This document shows positions 1 to 7,755 of a stretch of 36,038 bases of DNA, in pieces. The notes beneath the pieces are model-generated. The model was given only the letters and a program-made list of their open reading frames with translations, ran no database searches and had not been told where the DNA came from. The DNA comes from Defluviitaleaceae bacterium (GTDB taxonomy: Bacteria > Bacillota > Clostridia > Lachnospirales > WRAX01). The position numbers and the translations under genes were made by a program. The stretch lies in contig WQVI01000008.1 in assembly GCA_009781625.1 (NCBI GenBank), positions 1-36,038 on the forward strand, read 5' to 3'. Within the stretch, counting starts at the first letter, position 1; each line of letters opens with the position of its first letter.

Positions 1-13
1 AAGGGGCGATTTT

Positions 14-2680
14 ATGAACTGGCACAACAAAGCAGCGGAATTTGCGCTGACAAGGCACAAGGTGGACAAGGGTAAGGGATTGCATAAAGAGCAAGCTGTG
101 GCGCGCATTCAAGAGCATGGGCGCAATGTGATAGAGGGCAAGCGCGGCGCACCGCTTATTGTCCGCTTTTTCATGCAGTTTAAAGACTTTATGGTTATCG
201 TTTTGCTGTTTGCGGCGGGTTTAAGCTTTTTCGCGGGGCGGATGCATGGCGAAGAGAGCTTTGCAGAGCCGTTGGTAATTCTTGCTATTGTTGTGCTTAA
301 CGCAATTTTGGGCCTTGTACAGGAAAGCCGCGCAAAACGTGCCTTGGCGGCTTTAAAGGAAATTTCCCAGCCCGAGGCAAAAGTTTTGCGCGATGGACAA
401 GCCATCGTCATCCGCGTTGAGGAAATTGTGCCTGGAGACATCGTTTTTTTGGAGACAGGCGATATTGTGCCCGCAGATTTGCGGCTGCTTACGGCCGTAA
501 ACCTCAAGGCAGAAGAGGCCGCGCTGACAGGCGAATCCGCCCCTGTAGAAAAAGACGCCGACGTGATGGTTGCCGAAAATGCGTCCTTGGGCGATAGGAT
601 TAACATGGTATTTTCAGGGTCGTCCATTACATATGGCCGCGGGCGCGGCATTGCCGTCGCCACCGGTATGAACACCGAAATGGGCAAAATTGCCAGCCTT
701 ATCATGGATGAAAAATCCCCTGAAACGCCTTTGCAGCGCAAGCTGGCAGAGACGGGCAAGGTACTGGGTATTGCCGCCCTTCTCATCTGCGCCATTATCT
801 TCGTAATAGGTATTTTCAGGCAAATACCACCTATGGACATGTTTCTTACATCCGTAAGCCTTGCCGTAGCCGCCATTCCAGAGGGACTTGTGGCCATTGT
901 CACCATAATGCTGGCTATTGGTGTTACGCGCATGGCCCGTCGCAGTGCTATAATACGCAAGCTGCCCGCTGTGGAGACTTTGGGCAGCGCCACCGTCATT
1001 TGCAGCGACAAGACGGGTACGCTGACGCAAAACCGTATGCGCATCGTTGAAATTTCATCAGGGCGCAGCACTTTGCAAAGGGATAGCAGCGCGGGGCTTG
1101 ATATCATCAAGCTTGGGGCCCTTTGCAACGACAGTTTTGTAAGCGAGGGGCAAGTGCTGGGCGACCCCACAGAGGCCGCTTTCATCACATCCCTGCTGGA
1201 ATATGGCTTGGACAAAAGCCAGCTTGAGGCCGAGAAGCAACGCATTGCTGAAATCCCTTTCGATTCTAAACGCAAGCTAATGACCACCGTGCATAAAGAT
1301 GCCAGCGGTTTTATGGCCATCACTAAAGGCGCGCCGGACGTGCTTTTGCGCCGTAGCACCCATTATTTTGAAAATGGCAAGATCCATACAATGTCAGATA
1401 CGCGGCGAAATGAAATTTTGCGCCATGTAGAGAAAATGGCGGACAAGGCCCTGCGTGTGCTGGCTGTATCATTTCGACCTTTGGACGCTGCCCCTAAGGG
1501 CATAGCTTTTGACGACCTGGAAGAAAATTTGGTGTTTGCGGGGCTTGTGGGCATGATGGACCCACCACGGCCCGAGGTGCGCGATGCTGTGGCAATTTGT
1601 AAAACGGCGGGTATTAAGCCCGTAATGATAACCGGCGACCATCCACAGACGGCCTTAGCCGTGGCGCGCTCCATCGGCATTGGACAAGCCTATGGCGATG
1701 TGGCGGTTACAGGCGCGGACATCGCCCGCATGTCCCAAGCCGAGCTGGAAGAAATTGTAGAGCACACCACCGTCTTCGCCCGGGTATCACCGGAACATAA
1801 AATGCGCATCGTTAAGGCCTACCAGAAAAATGGCCATGTGGTGGCTATGACGGGGGATGGCGTAAATGACGCGCCCGCGCTAAAGGCGGCGGATATTGGC
1901 TGTGCCATGGGCATAAACGGCACAGAAGTGGCCAAAGGTGCGGCGGATATCGTGCTAACAGACGACAATTTCGCCACCATAGTCCACGCTGTGGAAGAGG
2001 GTCGCGGCATCCTCACCAACATCCGCAAAGCTGTGCATTTTCTGCTTTCATCCAACATCGGCGAAATTATCACCATCTTTATGGCCGTGATGCTGGGCTG
2101 GCAGGTGCCTCTTTTGGCCATACATCTGCTGTGGGTTAACCTTGTTACAGACTCGCTACCCGCCATTGCCCTAGGCTTAGACCCCGTTTCCGACGGCATA
2201 ATGGAAGGGCGCCCTAAAACATCACACACGGGGCTTTTCAGCAAAAAACTATGGCAAAGAATCTTCTTGGAAGGCGCAATGATAGGCATGTTATCCCTTA
2301 TCGCCTTCGGCATAGGCGTGGCACTTTTCGACACAGGCGAAGGCGTGGCCTTTGGCCGCACCATGGCCTTTGCAACTCTCAGTATCTCACAGTTGGTGCA
2401 CGCTTTTAACATGCGTAGCGAATCTTCCATACTACGCATCCCCATTTTCGAGAACAGATATCTTGTCGGCGCGCTGATAGTCGGCATTATCCTGCAAGTA
2501 AGCGTTATTTCCATCGCCCCTATTGCAAGCATCTTCCGCGTGGTGCCCCTGCCGCCAGATGCCTGGATAGTTGTGGCCGCATTGTCGCTTTTGCCTATAA
2601 TCATCGTGGAGATAGAGAAGTTTTTGTTATATCCACATTCTAAGCAGTCGACAGAAGAAAAAGTTGTTGACAATATGTGA
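14..2680 (+). CDS. P-type Ca2+-transporting ATPase
   Basis: An 888-residue P2-type cation pump that exports Ca2+ across the membrane, cycling through an aspartyl-phosphate. The phosphorylated Asp is D332 in a DKTGT motif. The hinge motif TGDGVND lies near residues 613-619. PEGL in M4 (P289, E290) and N709 and D713 in M6 (NLVTDSLPA) match the Ca2+-site residues of the SERCA/PMR1/LMCA1 group rather than Na/K or heavy-metal pumps. An N-terminal cation ATPase domain and a C-terminal block of helices are present, so the gene is complete. The start follows AAGGGGCGATTTT. Its stop codon lies inside the promoter of the next gene. Ca2+ specificity is inferred from the motifs. Confidence 0.93.
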   Translation: MNWHNKAAEFALTRHKVDKGKGLHKEQAVARIQEHGRNVIEGKRGAPLIVRFFMQFKDFMVIVLLFAAGLSFFAGRMHGEESFAEPLVILAIVVLNAILGLVQESRAKRALAALKEISQPEAKVLRDGQAIVIRVEEIVPGDIVFLETGDIVPADLRLLTAVNLKAEEAALTGESAPVEKDADVMVAENASLGDRINMVFSGSSITYGRGRGIAVATGMNTEMGKIASLIMDEKSPETPLQRKLAETGKVLGIAALLICAIIFVIGIFRQIPPMDMFLTSVSLAVAAIPEGLVAIVTIMLAIGVTRMARRSAIIRKLPAVETLGSATVICSDKTGTLTQNRMRIVEISSGRSTLQRDSSAGLDIIKLGALCNDSFVSEGQVLGDPTEAAFITSLLEYGLDKSQLEAEKQRIAEIPFDSKRKLMTTVHKDASGFMAITKGAPDVLLRRSTHYFENGKIHTMSDTRRNEILRHVEKMADKALRVLAVSFRPLDAAPKGIAFDDLEENLVFAGLVGMMDPPRPEVRDAVAICKTAGIKPVMITGDHPQTALAVARSIGIGQAYGDVAVTGADIARMSQAELEEIVEHTTVFARVSPEHKMRIVKAYQKNGHVVAMTGDGVNDAPALKAADIGCAMGINGTEVAKGAADIVLTDDNFATIVHAVEEGRGILTNIRKAVHFLLSSNIGEIITIFMAVMLGWQVPLLAIHLLWVNLVTDSLPAIALGLDPVSDGIMEGRPKTSHTGLFSKKLWQRIFLEGAMIGMLSLIAFGIGVALFDTGEGVAFGRTMAFATLSISQLVHAFNMRSESSILRIPIFENRYLVGALIVGIILQVSVISIAPIASIFRVVPLPPDAWIVVAALSLLPIIIVEIEKFLLYPHSKQSTEEKVVDNM

Positions 2681-2695
2681 TATGCGTGGTAGAAT
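2667..2695 (+). promoter_or_regulatory. Sigma-A promoter of the F420-0 ligase-like gene
   Basis: TTGACA at 2667-2672 and TAGAAT at 2690-2695 are separated by 17 bases, with a TG extension in front of the -10 box. The promoter overlaps the end of the upstream ATPase gene. Transcription should start near 2702, giving a leader of about 120 bases that contains a terminator-like hairpin. Confidence 0.75.
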
Positions 2696-2700
2696 GACAC

Positions 2701-2801
2701 GAAGTGCAATCGCAGTGCGTATGGCGGTTGGCGTAGCGTGGATTTAATGTCTATCAACATCAATAACCGCCACTTCACACAGTTGGCGGTTATTTTCTTT
2801 C
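2701..2801 (+). promoter_or_regulatory. Leader element copy 1: possible attenuator with three GCGGTT-type arms
   Basis: An 11-bp perfect stem (2762-2772 with 2784-2794, AATAACCGCCA arm) is followed by a T-rich stretch, as in an intrinsic terminator. Upstream, TGGCGGTT at 2722-2729 can pair with the same AACCGCCA arm at 2765-2772. GAAGTG at 2701-2706 can extend this pairing with CACTTC at 2771-2776. The two folds exclude each other, as in a transcription attenuator. A second copy lies before cca at 4022-4086, and both share GTGGATTTAA between the arms. An alternative is the leftover 3' end of a small gene with its terminator. Confidence 0.5.
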
Positions 2802-2824
2802 GTACAAGAAGGCGAGGAATAGCA

Positions 2825-3997
2825 ATGAAAACTAGATCTTACGGAACTGTGGTTATGGGCTTGAGGGCCCCCGTTTTAAGAGAAGGCGACGATTTAGTTG
2901 AGATATCCGTGAATACTCTTTTGTCCGCCGCAGAAAACGAGGGTTTTTCAATTGATGATAATGATATTTTAGGCGTGACGGAAGCAGTGCTTGCGAGGAC
3001 ACAAGGAAACTACGCAACCCTTGAAGACATAGCAAACGACATCAACGCAAAGTTTAAAAGCGACCATATCGGCCTTATTTTTCCCATCCTTAGCAGAAAC
3101 CGTTTTTCAATGATTTTGAAAGGCGTTGCGCTTACAGGCAAGAAAATTACGATACAGCTAAGTTATCCCTCTGATGAGGTTGGAAACCCTCTTGTTTCTC
3201 CGGAGCAAATGGCGAAATCTGCTGTAAATCCCTGGGTTGATGTGTTCACCGCTGACGAATTTATTAAGGTTTTCGGCGAAAGCAGGCATCCCTTTACAAA
3301 TGTTGATTATATCGACATGTATAGAAATATCGGTAACACAAATATCATTTTGGCAAATAATCCCACTGAAATATTGAAGCACACCAAAGATATCTTGGTA
3401 TGCGACATACACACGCGAAAAATTACGAAAGAAGTGCTTCGCAAGGCCGGGGCTGCGACGTTGTATGCCTTGGACGAAATATTAAACACCGGCCAGCATG
3501 GCCCGGGATATAATCCCGAATATGGCCTTCTTGGCTCTAATATCGCAAATGACACCCAGCTAAAGCTGTTTCCCCGTGATGCGGTCGAATTTGCAAATGA
3601 AGTGAAGCAGTCAATTTACGATAAAACCGGCAAGACGGTTGAGGTTTTGGTCTATGGAGATGGCGGGTTTAAAGACCCTGTGGCCTTTATCTGGGAGCTT
3701 GCAGACCCCGTCGTGTCGCCCGGGTACACCAGCGGCCTGGCCGGCCTGCCCAACGAAACCAAAATAAAATACCTTGCGGACAGCAAGTTTGCAAATCTTT
3801 CCGGCGAGGCCCTAAACGCCGCCATAAAGGCCTATTTGAAAAACGAAGCCGATGACGACTTTGAAAAAGAAGGCACCACTCCGCGCAGGATTGTAGATTT
3901 GGTAGGTAGTTTGTGCGATCTTACGTCGGGCAGCGGTTCTAAGGGCACGCCTTTTATATTTATCAAAGGATATTTTGACCACCTGGGAAATGAATAG
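2825..3997 (+). CDS. Coenzyme F420-0:L-glutamate ligase-like protein
   Basis: A 390-residue protein. Its first 70 residues fit the CofE/FbiB ligase family: PVLREGDDLVEI, then DNDILGVTEAVLARTQGNYA, which resembles the metal- and nucleotide-binding N-terminus. Classical CofE adds glutamate to F420-0 and is about 250 residues. This longer version is the form found in Clostridia that are not known to make F420, so its substrate is uncertain and it may add glutamate to another acceptor. The ATG at 2825 follows GGCGAGG. An in-frame GTG at 2738 lies upstream of the leader hairpin and has no ribosome binding site. No other F420 gene is present in the window. Confidence 0.7.
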   Translation: MKTRSYGTVVMGLRAPVLREGDDLVEISVNTLLSAAENEGFSIDDNDILGVTEAVLARTQGNYATLEDIANDINAKFKSDHIGLIFPILSRNRFSMILKGVALTGKKITIQLSYPSDEVGNPLVSPEQMAKSAVNPWVDVFTADEFIKVFGESRHPFTNVDYIDMYRNIGNTNIILANNPTEILKHTKDILVCDIHTRKITKEVLRKAGAATLYALDEILNTGQHGPGYNPEYGLLGSNIANDTQLKLFPRDAVEFANEVKQSIYDKTGKTVEVLVYGDGGFKDPVAFIWELADPVVSPGYTSGLAGLPNETKIKYLADSKFANLSGEALNAAIKAYLKNEADDDFEKEGTTPRRIVDLVGSLCDLTSGSGSKGTPFIFIKGYFDHLGNE

Positions 3998-4021
3998 ATA
4001 ATGACGGCACAAATGTATTGA

Positions 4022-4086
4022 GCGGTTTACGTGGATTTAAATAAATTAAAATAACCGCAACTTTGTCGAGGGGCGGTTATTTTCTT
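4022..4086 (+). promoter_or_regulatory. Leader element copy 2, upstream of cca
   Basis: An 11-bp perfect stem (4048-4058 with 4073-4083) is followed by TCTT and resembles an intrinsic terminator. GCGGTT at 4022-4027 can pair instead with AACCGC in the 5' arm. GTGGATTTAA and the GCGGTTATTTTCTT arm are the same as in copy 1. It could terminate the upstream transcript or regulate cca. A weak promoter (TTGACC at 3975-3980, GATAAT at 3997-4002, spacer 16) precedes it. Confidence 0.5.
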
Positions 4087-4154
4087 ATGGAGAAGATATC
4101 TACGTGAAGTTTCATGGATAATAAAATAACTACGATTTAACAAAGGATGGTTTC

Positions 4155-5495
4155 ATGAAAATAAGCATACCGGCAGGTGCCGCTGAAATAATACAAAAGC
4201 TGATGACACGCGGCTTTGACGCCTATGTGGTGGGCGGTTGCGTGCGTGACAGCCTGATGGGCCGTACGGCCGAGGATTGGGATATCACAACCAACGCGCG
4301 TCCCGACGATATAAAGACCGTGTTTGCCGGGCGCAAAATGATTGACATAGGCGAGAGACACGGCACGGTGGCTGTAAAGGCCGTGGGCAAATACTATGAA
4401 ATTACAACATACCGTATTGATGGCGCGTATGGCGATGGGCGCCGTCCTGATACTGTTAGTTTCACGGAAAATTTGCGTGAAGACCTGTGCCGCAGAGATT
4501 TTACAATAAACGCCATGGCATACAACGATAAAAACGGCCTTGTGGACTATTTTGGCGGCCATGATGATGTGAAAAGCGGCGTGGTGCGCTGTGTTGGTGA
4601 TGCTGCCCAGCGCTTTTCCGAGGATTATTTGCGCATAATGCGCGCGTATCGCTTTGCGGCCACGTTGGGCTTTAGCCTTGCCTCCGATGTGCGCCAAGCG
4701 GCCATGGCCGGCCGCGAAAACCTACGCAATATCGCTGTAGAGCGTATCCGTACGGAATTTATGAAAATGCTGCTGTCTGACGATTTCGACAGAATTGAGA
4801 TGTTTTTTGAGGATTGTGCCGATACGCTCTTTCCTGAAATTGCTAACCTTGCAGGCTTCGAGCAAAACAATCCATATCATTGCTACGATGTGTTGCAGCA
4901 TACTTTCCACGTCCTGCGTAACACCTCGGCCGATGGGGCCATGCGCCTTGCGGCCCTGTATCATGACGCGGGCAAGCTGCACACCAGAACCACCGATGCC
5001 GCAGGCATACATCATTTTCACGGCCACCAAGAGGTTTCCGTTAAGATTGCCGCGACGGCCCTTGCCCATTGGCGTTTCGACAACCAAACCGCAGAGCGCG
5101 TACTGGCCATTGTAAAGCACCACGATGTAAACTTCGGCACAAACCGTCTGGCCATAAAGCGTATGCTGCACAAATTTGGCCCGGATCTGGCCCGCAACCT
5201 GCTGGACTTTCAGCGCGCGGATAATATGGCCAAAAACGACCGTGTGAAAGGCGAGAAGCTGGCGGCGGTGCTTGCCGCCCAGGCTCTGCTGGAAGACATC
5301 ATGGCCACCGACGAACCTGTTAAGATAAGTGACCTTGCCCTAAGCGGCCGGGACGTGATGAAAGAGCTTGGCATAGCCCCTTCCGCCGCCGTGGGTGAGC
5401 ATTTACAACGCCTGATGGAGCATGTGTTGGAAAACCCCGAGGCCAATAACCGCGATATTCTAATCGCATTATTGCACAAAACTATCAAACTTTAA
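4155..5495 (+). CDS. cca: CCA tRNA nucleotidyltransferase
   Basis: A 446-residue class II CCA-adding enzyme that builds or repairs the 3' CCA end of tRNAs. The N-terminal nucleotidyltransferase head carries VVGGCVRDSLMG at residues 25-36 and the metal-binding pair D41/D43 in EDWDIT. The neck RFSEDYLRIMRAYRFA follows, and then an HD domain with LYHDAGK and a later KHHD. The start follows AAAGGATGG. The last 38 residues (409-446) are repeated in decayed form at 6749-6868, evidence of a local duplication. The next gene begins 10 bases after the stop and is probably cotranscribed. Whether it adds C and A or only A cannot be settled from sequence. Confidence 0.93.
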   Translation: MKISIPAGAAEIIQKLMTRGFDAYVVGGCVRDSLMGRTAEDWDITTNARPDDIKTVFAGRKMIDIGERHGTVAVKAVGKYYEITTYRIDGAYGDGRRPDTVSFTENLREDLCRRDFTINAMAYNDKNGLVDYFGGHDDVKSGVVRCVGDAAQRFSEDYLRIMRAYRFAATLGFSLASDVRQAAMAGRENLRNIAVERIRTEFMKMLLSDDFDRIEMFFEDCADTLFPEIANLAGFEQNNPYHCYDVLQHTFHVLRNTSADGAMRLAALYHDAGKLHTRTTDAAGIHHFHGHQEVSVKIAATALAHWRFDNQTAERVLAIVKHHDVNFGTNRLAIKRMLHKFGPDLARNLLDFQRADNMAKNDRVKGEKLAAVLAAQALLEDIMATDEPVKISDLALSGRDVMKELGIAPSAAVGEHLQRLMEHVLENPEANNRDILIALLHKTIKL

Positions 5496-5505
5496 AGGGA
5501 AGTTT

Positions 5506-6045
5506 ATGAACAAATTGTTTAGAAAAATATTCCTTGGTGTTTTAAGCTTCACGATGCTTTTGCTTATTACAAGCGCATCAGCTATTTCAGCTGATGAGGC
5601 ATCATTGGATGTCTTGCAGTTACAACTGCTTAGGGGCTTTCTTGAAAATGTGACAAACCCAAAAACGCGTACAGGTTTTGAGGATGTACTTAATGGCGGC
5701 ATTTTAGATACACAGTTTCGGTCGCTCTTATCCCCCGATGGTGAATTTGACAACTCTTTTATGGTCGGCGTAATAAACTATGACGATATGCTTAATTATG
5801 AATTAAAAGAAATGCTTTCATCGGCCACAGGAATACCCTCATCAAGAATTGTCTTTTTCTGGATGGATTTAGAAAATGTACGCCATGAGCCGCTTACCCT
5901 TCATCAGTGGCATACCTATTATGCTGACATCATGCTAGATACCTTTAAGGATAAGCCTACCGAAAAGGTTGTAGGCATCTTAGCTGATGAGGCCATAACC
6001 GCTAAAGAACTTTTGGATTCAAATAATGGTACTTGGCGAGATTGA
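5506..6045 (+). CDS. Secreted protein of unknown function, intact paralogue
   Basis: A 179-residue protein that I do not recognise. It has a typical signal peptide: KLFRK, a hydrophobic stretch, then a probable cut near SASA at residues 24-27. The mature part is small and acidic, with the block ELKEMLSSATGIPSSRI. The start follows AAAGGGAAG, 10 bases after cca. A diverged paralogue follows at 6112-6746 and shares the signal region, the TRTGFEDV block and the SSATGIP block. No cysteine motif or catalytic signature is visible, and the role is unknown. Confidence 0.75.
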   Translation: MNKLFRKIFLGVLSFTMLLLITSASAISADEASLDVLQLQLLRGFLENVTNPKTRTGFEDVLNGGILDTQFRSLLSPDGEFDNSFMVGVINYDDMLNYELKEMLSSATGIPSSRIVFFWMDLENVRHEPLTLHQWHTYYADIMLDTFKDKPTEKVVGILADEAITAKELLDSNNGTWRD

Positions 6046-6080
6046 ATTATTGCACAAACATATTGCCTCTAAATAAAACT
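6046..6080 (+). repeat. Short remnant resembling the cca 3' end
   Basis: ATTATTGCACAAA at 6046-6058 matches exactly the last codons of cca at 5468-5480, and the AT-rich bases after it are similar. It sits just before the second secreted paralogue, exactly as the cca end sits before the first. This marks the joint of a tandem duplication. The match is short and is convincing mainly because of its position. Confidence 0.5.
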
Positions 6081-6111
6081 TTTAGTTGACAAATTGTGCG
6101 CTATGGATTTT

Positions 6112-6746
6112 ATGAACAAATTGTTTAGAAAAACATTGCTTGCGTTTTAAGCTTGATGTTACTATTGTTTATACCAAGCACGGCAACCCTTTCGGCTGAT
6201 GAGGCATATGATGGGACATCTTTGGAAAGCTTGCAGACGCAGTTGCAGCTGCTTGAAGAGTTTCTTGAGGGCGTGAAAAACCCAAGGATGCGTACAGGCT
6301 TTGAGGATGTGTTTTCAGGCGACATTTTTAGCTCGCCAATCCAGCCGATAAATTTTTTCGATGGTAAATATGATAACTGTTTTTTAGTTGTAGTTATGAA
6401 CCATGAGGATTTGTATAACTACGAATTAAAAGAAGTGCTTTCGTCGGCCACAGGAATACCGCCATCAAGGATTGCTTTTCTTTGGCTGGATTTAGAAAAT
6501 GTTATGCGCCATGAGCCACCGGTAATAGAACTTACCCTTGATTGGTGGTTTACCTATCATGCCGATATCATGATAGATCTTCTGAGGGATGATCTAGAGT
6601 CTGTTTTGGAATATAGGACACTTGAAGAAATAGCGGCGGCAGTAGAATACTTTGAAGATAAGCTTGCCGAAAGAGGCGTAAAAATCATAGTTGATGAGGC
6701 TATAACGGTTGAAGAACTTCCGGAAGTGCGTGTCGACTTGAAATGA
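6112..6746 (+). pseudogene. Second secreted-protein paralogue, frameshifted in the signal peptide
   Basis: The first ten codons from the ATG at 6112 match the intact paralogue, but one base is missing near 6140-6145 (CTTGCGTTTTAAGC against CTTGGTGTTTTAAGC), so the frame ends at TAA 6148-6150. The remaining 197 codons are open from 6153 to 6746. They keep the conserved blocks (TGFEDVFSG, ELKEVLSSATGIPPSRI) and add about 45 residues near the C-terminus. A restart at the TTG or ATG at 6153/6156 would remove the positively charged start of the signal peptide and has no good ribosome binding site. It is probably a recent pseudogene, though a sequencing error is possible. Confidence 0.7.
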
Positions 6747-6748
6747 GC

Positions 6749-6868
6749 TCTTCCGCCGCTGTGAGCAAGCATTTGCAGCACCTGATAAACATGTCCCGAA
6801 AGATTCGGAGCGGTTGCCTAAGAGACTTTATTAGATTGTCGCACGAACGTATAAAAACAGGCGGCTAA
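6749..6868 (+). pseudogene. Decayed duplicate of the cca 3' end
   Basis: Reading from 6749 gives 39 codons and a stop that align with the last 38 residues of CCA-adding enzyme: SSAAVSKHLQHLI against PSAAVGEHLQRLM, and RDFIRLSHERIK against RDILIALLHKTIK. The nucleotide match is strongest over 6751-6794. There is no start codon or ribosome binding site. This is a fragment left by duplication of the block made of the cca end and the secreted gene. Confidence 0.75.
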
Positions 6869-6877
6869 GAGCCGCCT
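6859..6877 (-). terminator. Intrinsic terminator of the NDT/TIR-like gene
   Basis: An 8-bp stem (AGGCGGCT with AGCCGCCT) closes a 3-base loop. On the minus strand it is followed by GTTTTTAT, so it ends transcription of the gene that stops at 6901. On the plus strand there is no T run after it. Confidence 0.7.
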
Positions 6878-6900
6878 CTACAAGTATTCCTTAGTTTCTT

Positions 6901-7614
6901 TCACTTTTTATTTTTATCAGCTTTCTTACCTAGCTCCATTAGTCTGTCAAGCATTTCTGGATTTCTTAAAATTTCTGGCATCATCATTTTCATGATGACA
7001 GTTTCTTGACTTTCTATTTGTGGATTACTGGTCGTGCTGGCTGTCACTATTGCTTGAATCATTTCAGTATCTTTCTTTTTTATTTCATTTTTCAAGTCAT
7101 CAATTTTGTCATGGATTTCATATATGGCCGCGTTTAGTGGCGCAATATTAATTGTTGAATTCAATGCCTTATCGTCCTTATCAGTAATATCAATGTTATC
7201 AAAATCAAAGCCTTCAATGGCTTGTTTTAGCCTACGTTTCGTTTCTTCTACCGCATCTAGATCATGAAGATCATAGTCAAACGCACGAATACCTGCAATA
7301 TCAAAGGGCAAAGTTTCATTTTTCTGCCTCATATGTATGATTGGTTTACCATTTGACGACCTATAACCCATCTCATAAAAAACATTTGGATTATGTCCTG
7401 TTATGTCCGCTATGACAAGCTCTGCATTATTAAGATAATCGATTATGGTTTGTGTTATTGAATCCGCATTATTAATTTGATCAGATCGAATCGCTTTAAA
7501 GTCGCACGCTGCGCATATGGGTTCCAAAATATGTTTATAGAGTTGATCCGACCTCGTCCTAACATCTGTGCCTTCATCTCCTATTGCACACACTACAAAG
7601 CAAGTTTTGTCCAT
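6901..7614 (-). CDS. Nucleoside 2-deoxyribosyltransferase/TIR-like protein with C-terminal coiled coil
   Basis: A 237-residue soluble protein. Residues 1-125 resemble the nucleoside 2-deoxyribosyltransferase and TIR superfamily: a FVVCAIG first strand, then LVIADITGHNPNVFYEMGY, where D70, N77 and E81 match the Asp/Asn/Glu pattern of the active site with E81 as likely nucleophile. Residues 165-200 (EIHDKIDDLKNEIKKKD) look like a coiled coil. Related proteins act on nucleosides or NAD, and some serve as immune effectors, so a defence role is possible but inferred. The gene is clearly richer in A+T than its neighbours, stands alone and has its own promoter and terminator, which suggests acquisition. 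ATG follows GAGAGGATGAC. Confidence 0.65.
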   Translation of the reverse strand: MDKTCFVVCAIGDEGTDVRTRSDQLYKHILEPICAACDFKAIRSDQINNADSITQTIIDYLNNAELVIADITGHNPNVFYEMGYRSSNGKPIIHMRQKNETLPFDIAGIRAFDYDLHDLDAVEETKRRLKQAIEGFDFDNIDITDKDDKALNSTINIAPLNAAIYEIHDKIDDLKNEIKKKDTEMIQAIVTASTTSNPQIESQETVIMKMMMPEILRNPEMLDRLMELGKKADKNKK

Positions 7615-7696
7615 GGATAGTCATCCTCTCAACCATAAAGTATTTTAAGCGCAGCAACTATGGTTTTTCATTCAAGTGCGCTATTATTCTACACTT

Positions 7697-7725
7697 ATTG
7701 TATCACTTTATACAAAACGATTCAA
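7697..7725 (-). promoter_or_regulatory. Promoter of the NDT/TIR-like gene
   Basis: On the minus strand TTGAAT (7725-7720) and TACAAT (7702-7697) are 17 bases apart, with TG one base in front of the -10 box. The start codon lies about 80 bases downstream. Confidence 0.65.
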
Positions 7726-7755
7726 GTACAAGTTTATCTCAAAGTTCAGTTGTCA

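Noticed and set aside
109-1359. A 416-codon open frame antisense to the Ca2+ ATPase gene
   Set aside because: The plus-strand protein carries all P-type ATPase motifs in the same region. The antisense frame has no family motif and is a by-product of codon use.
2738-2824. An in-frame GTG start 29 codons upstream of the F420-0 ligase-like gene
   Set aside because: It has no ribosome binding site and would translate the leader hairpin. The ATG at 2825 has GGCGAGG before it.
6086-6114. TTGACA at 6086-6091 as a promoter for the second secreted paralogue
   Set aside because: A -10 box at standard distance would fall on the start codon at 6112, so it cannot drive that start.
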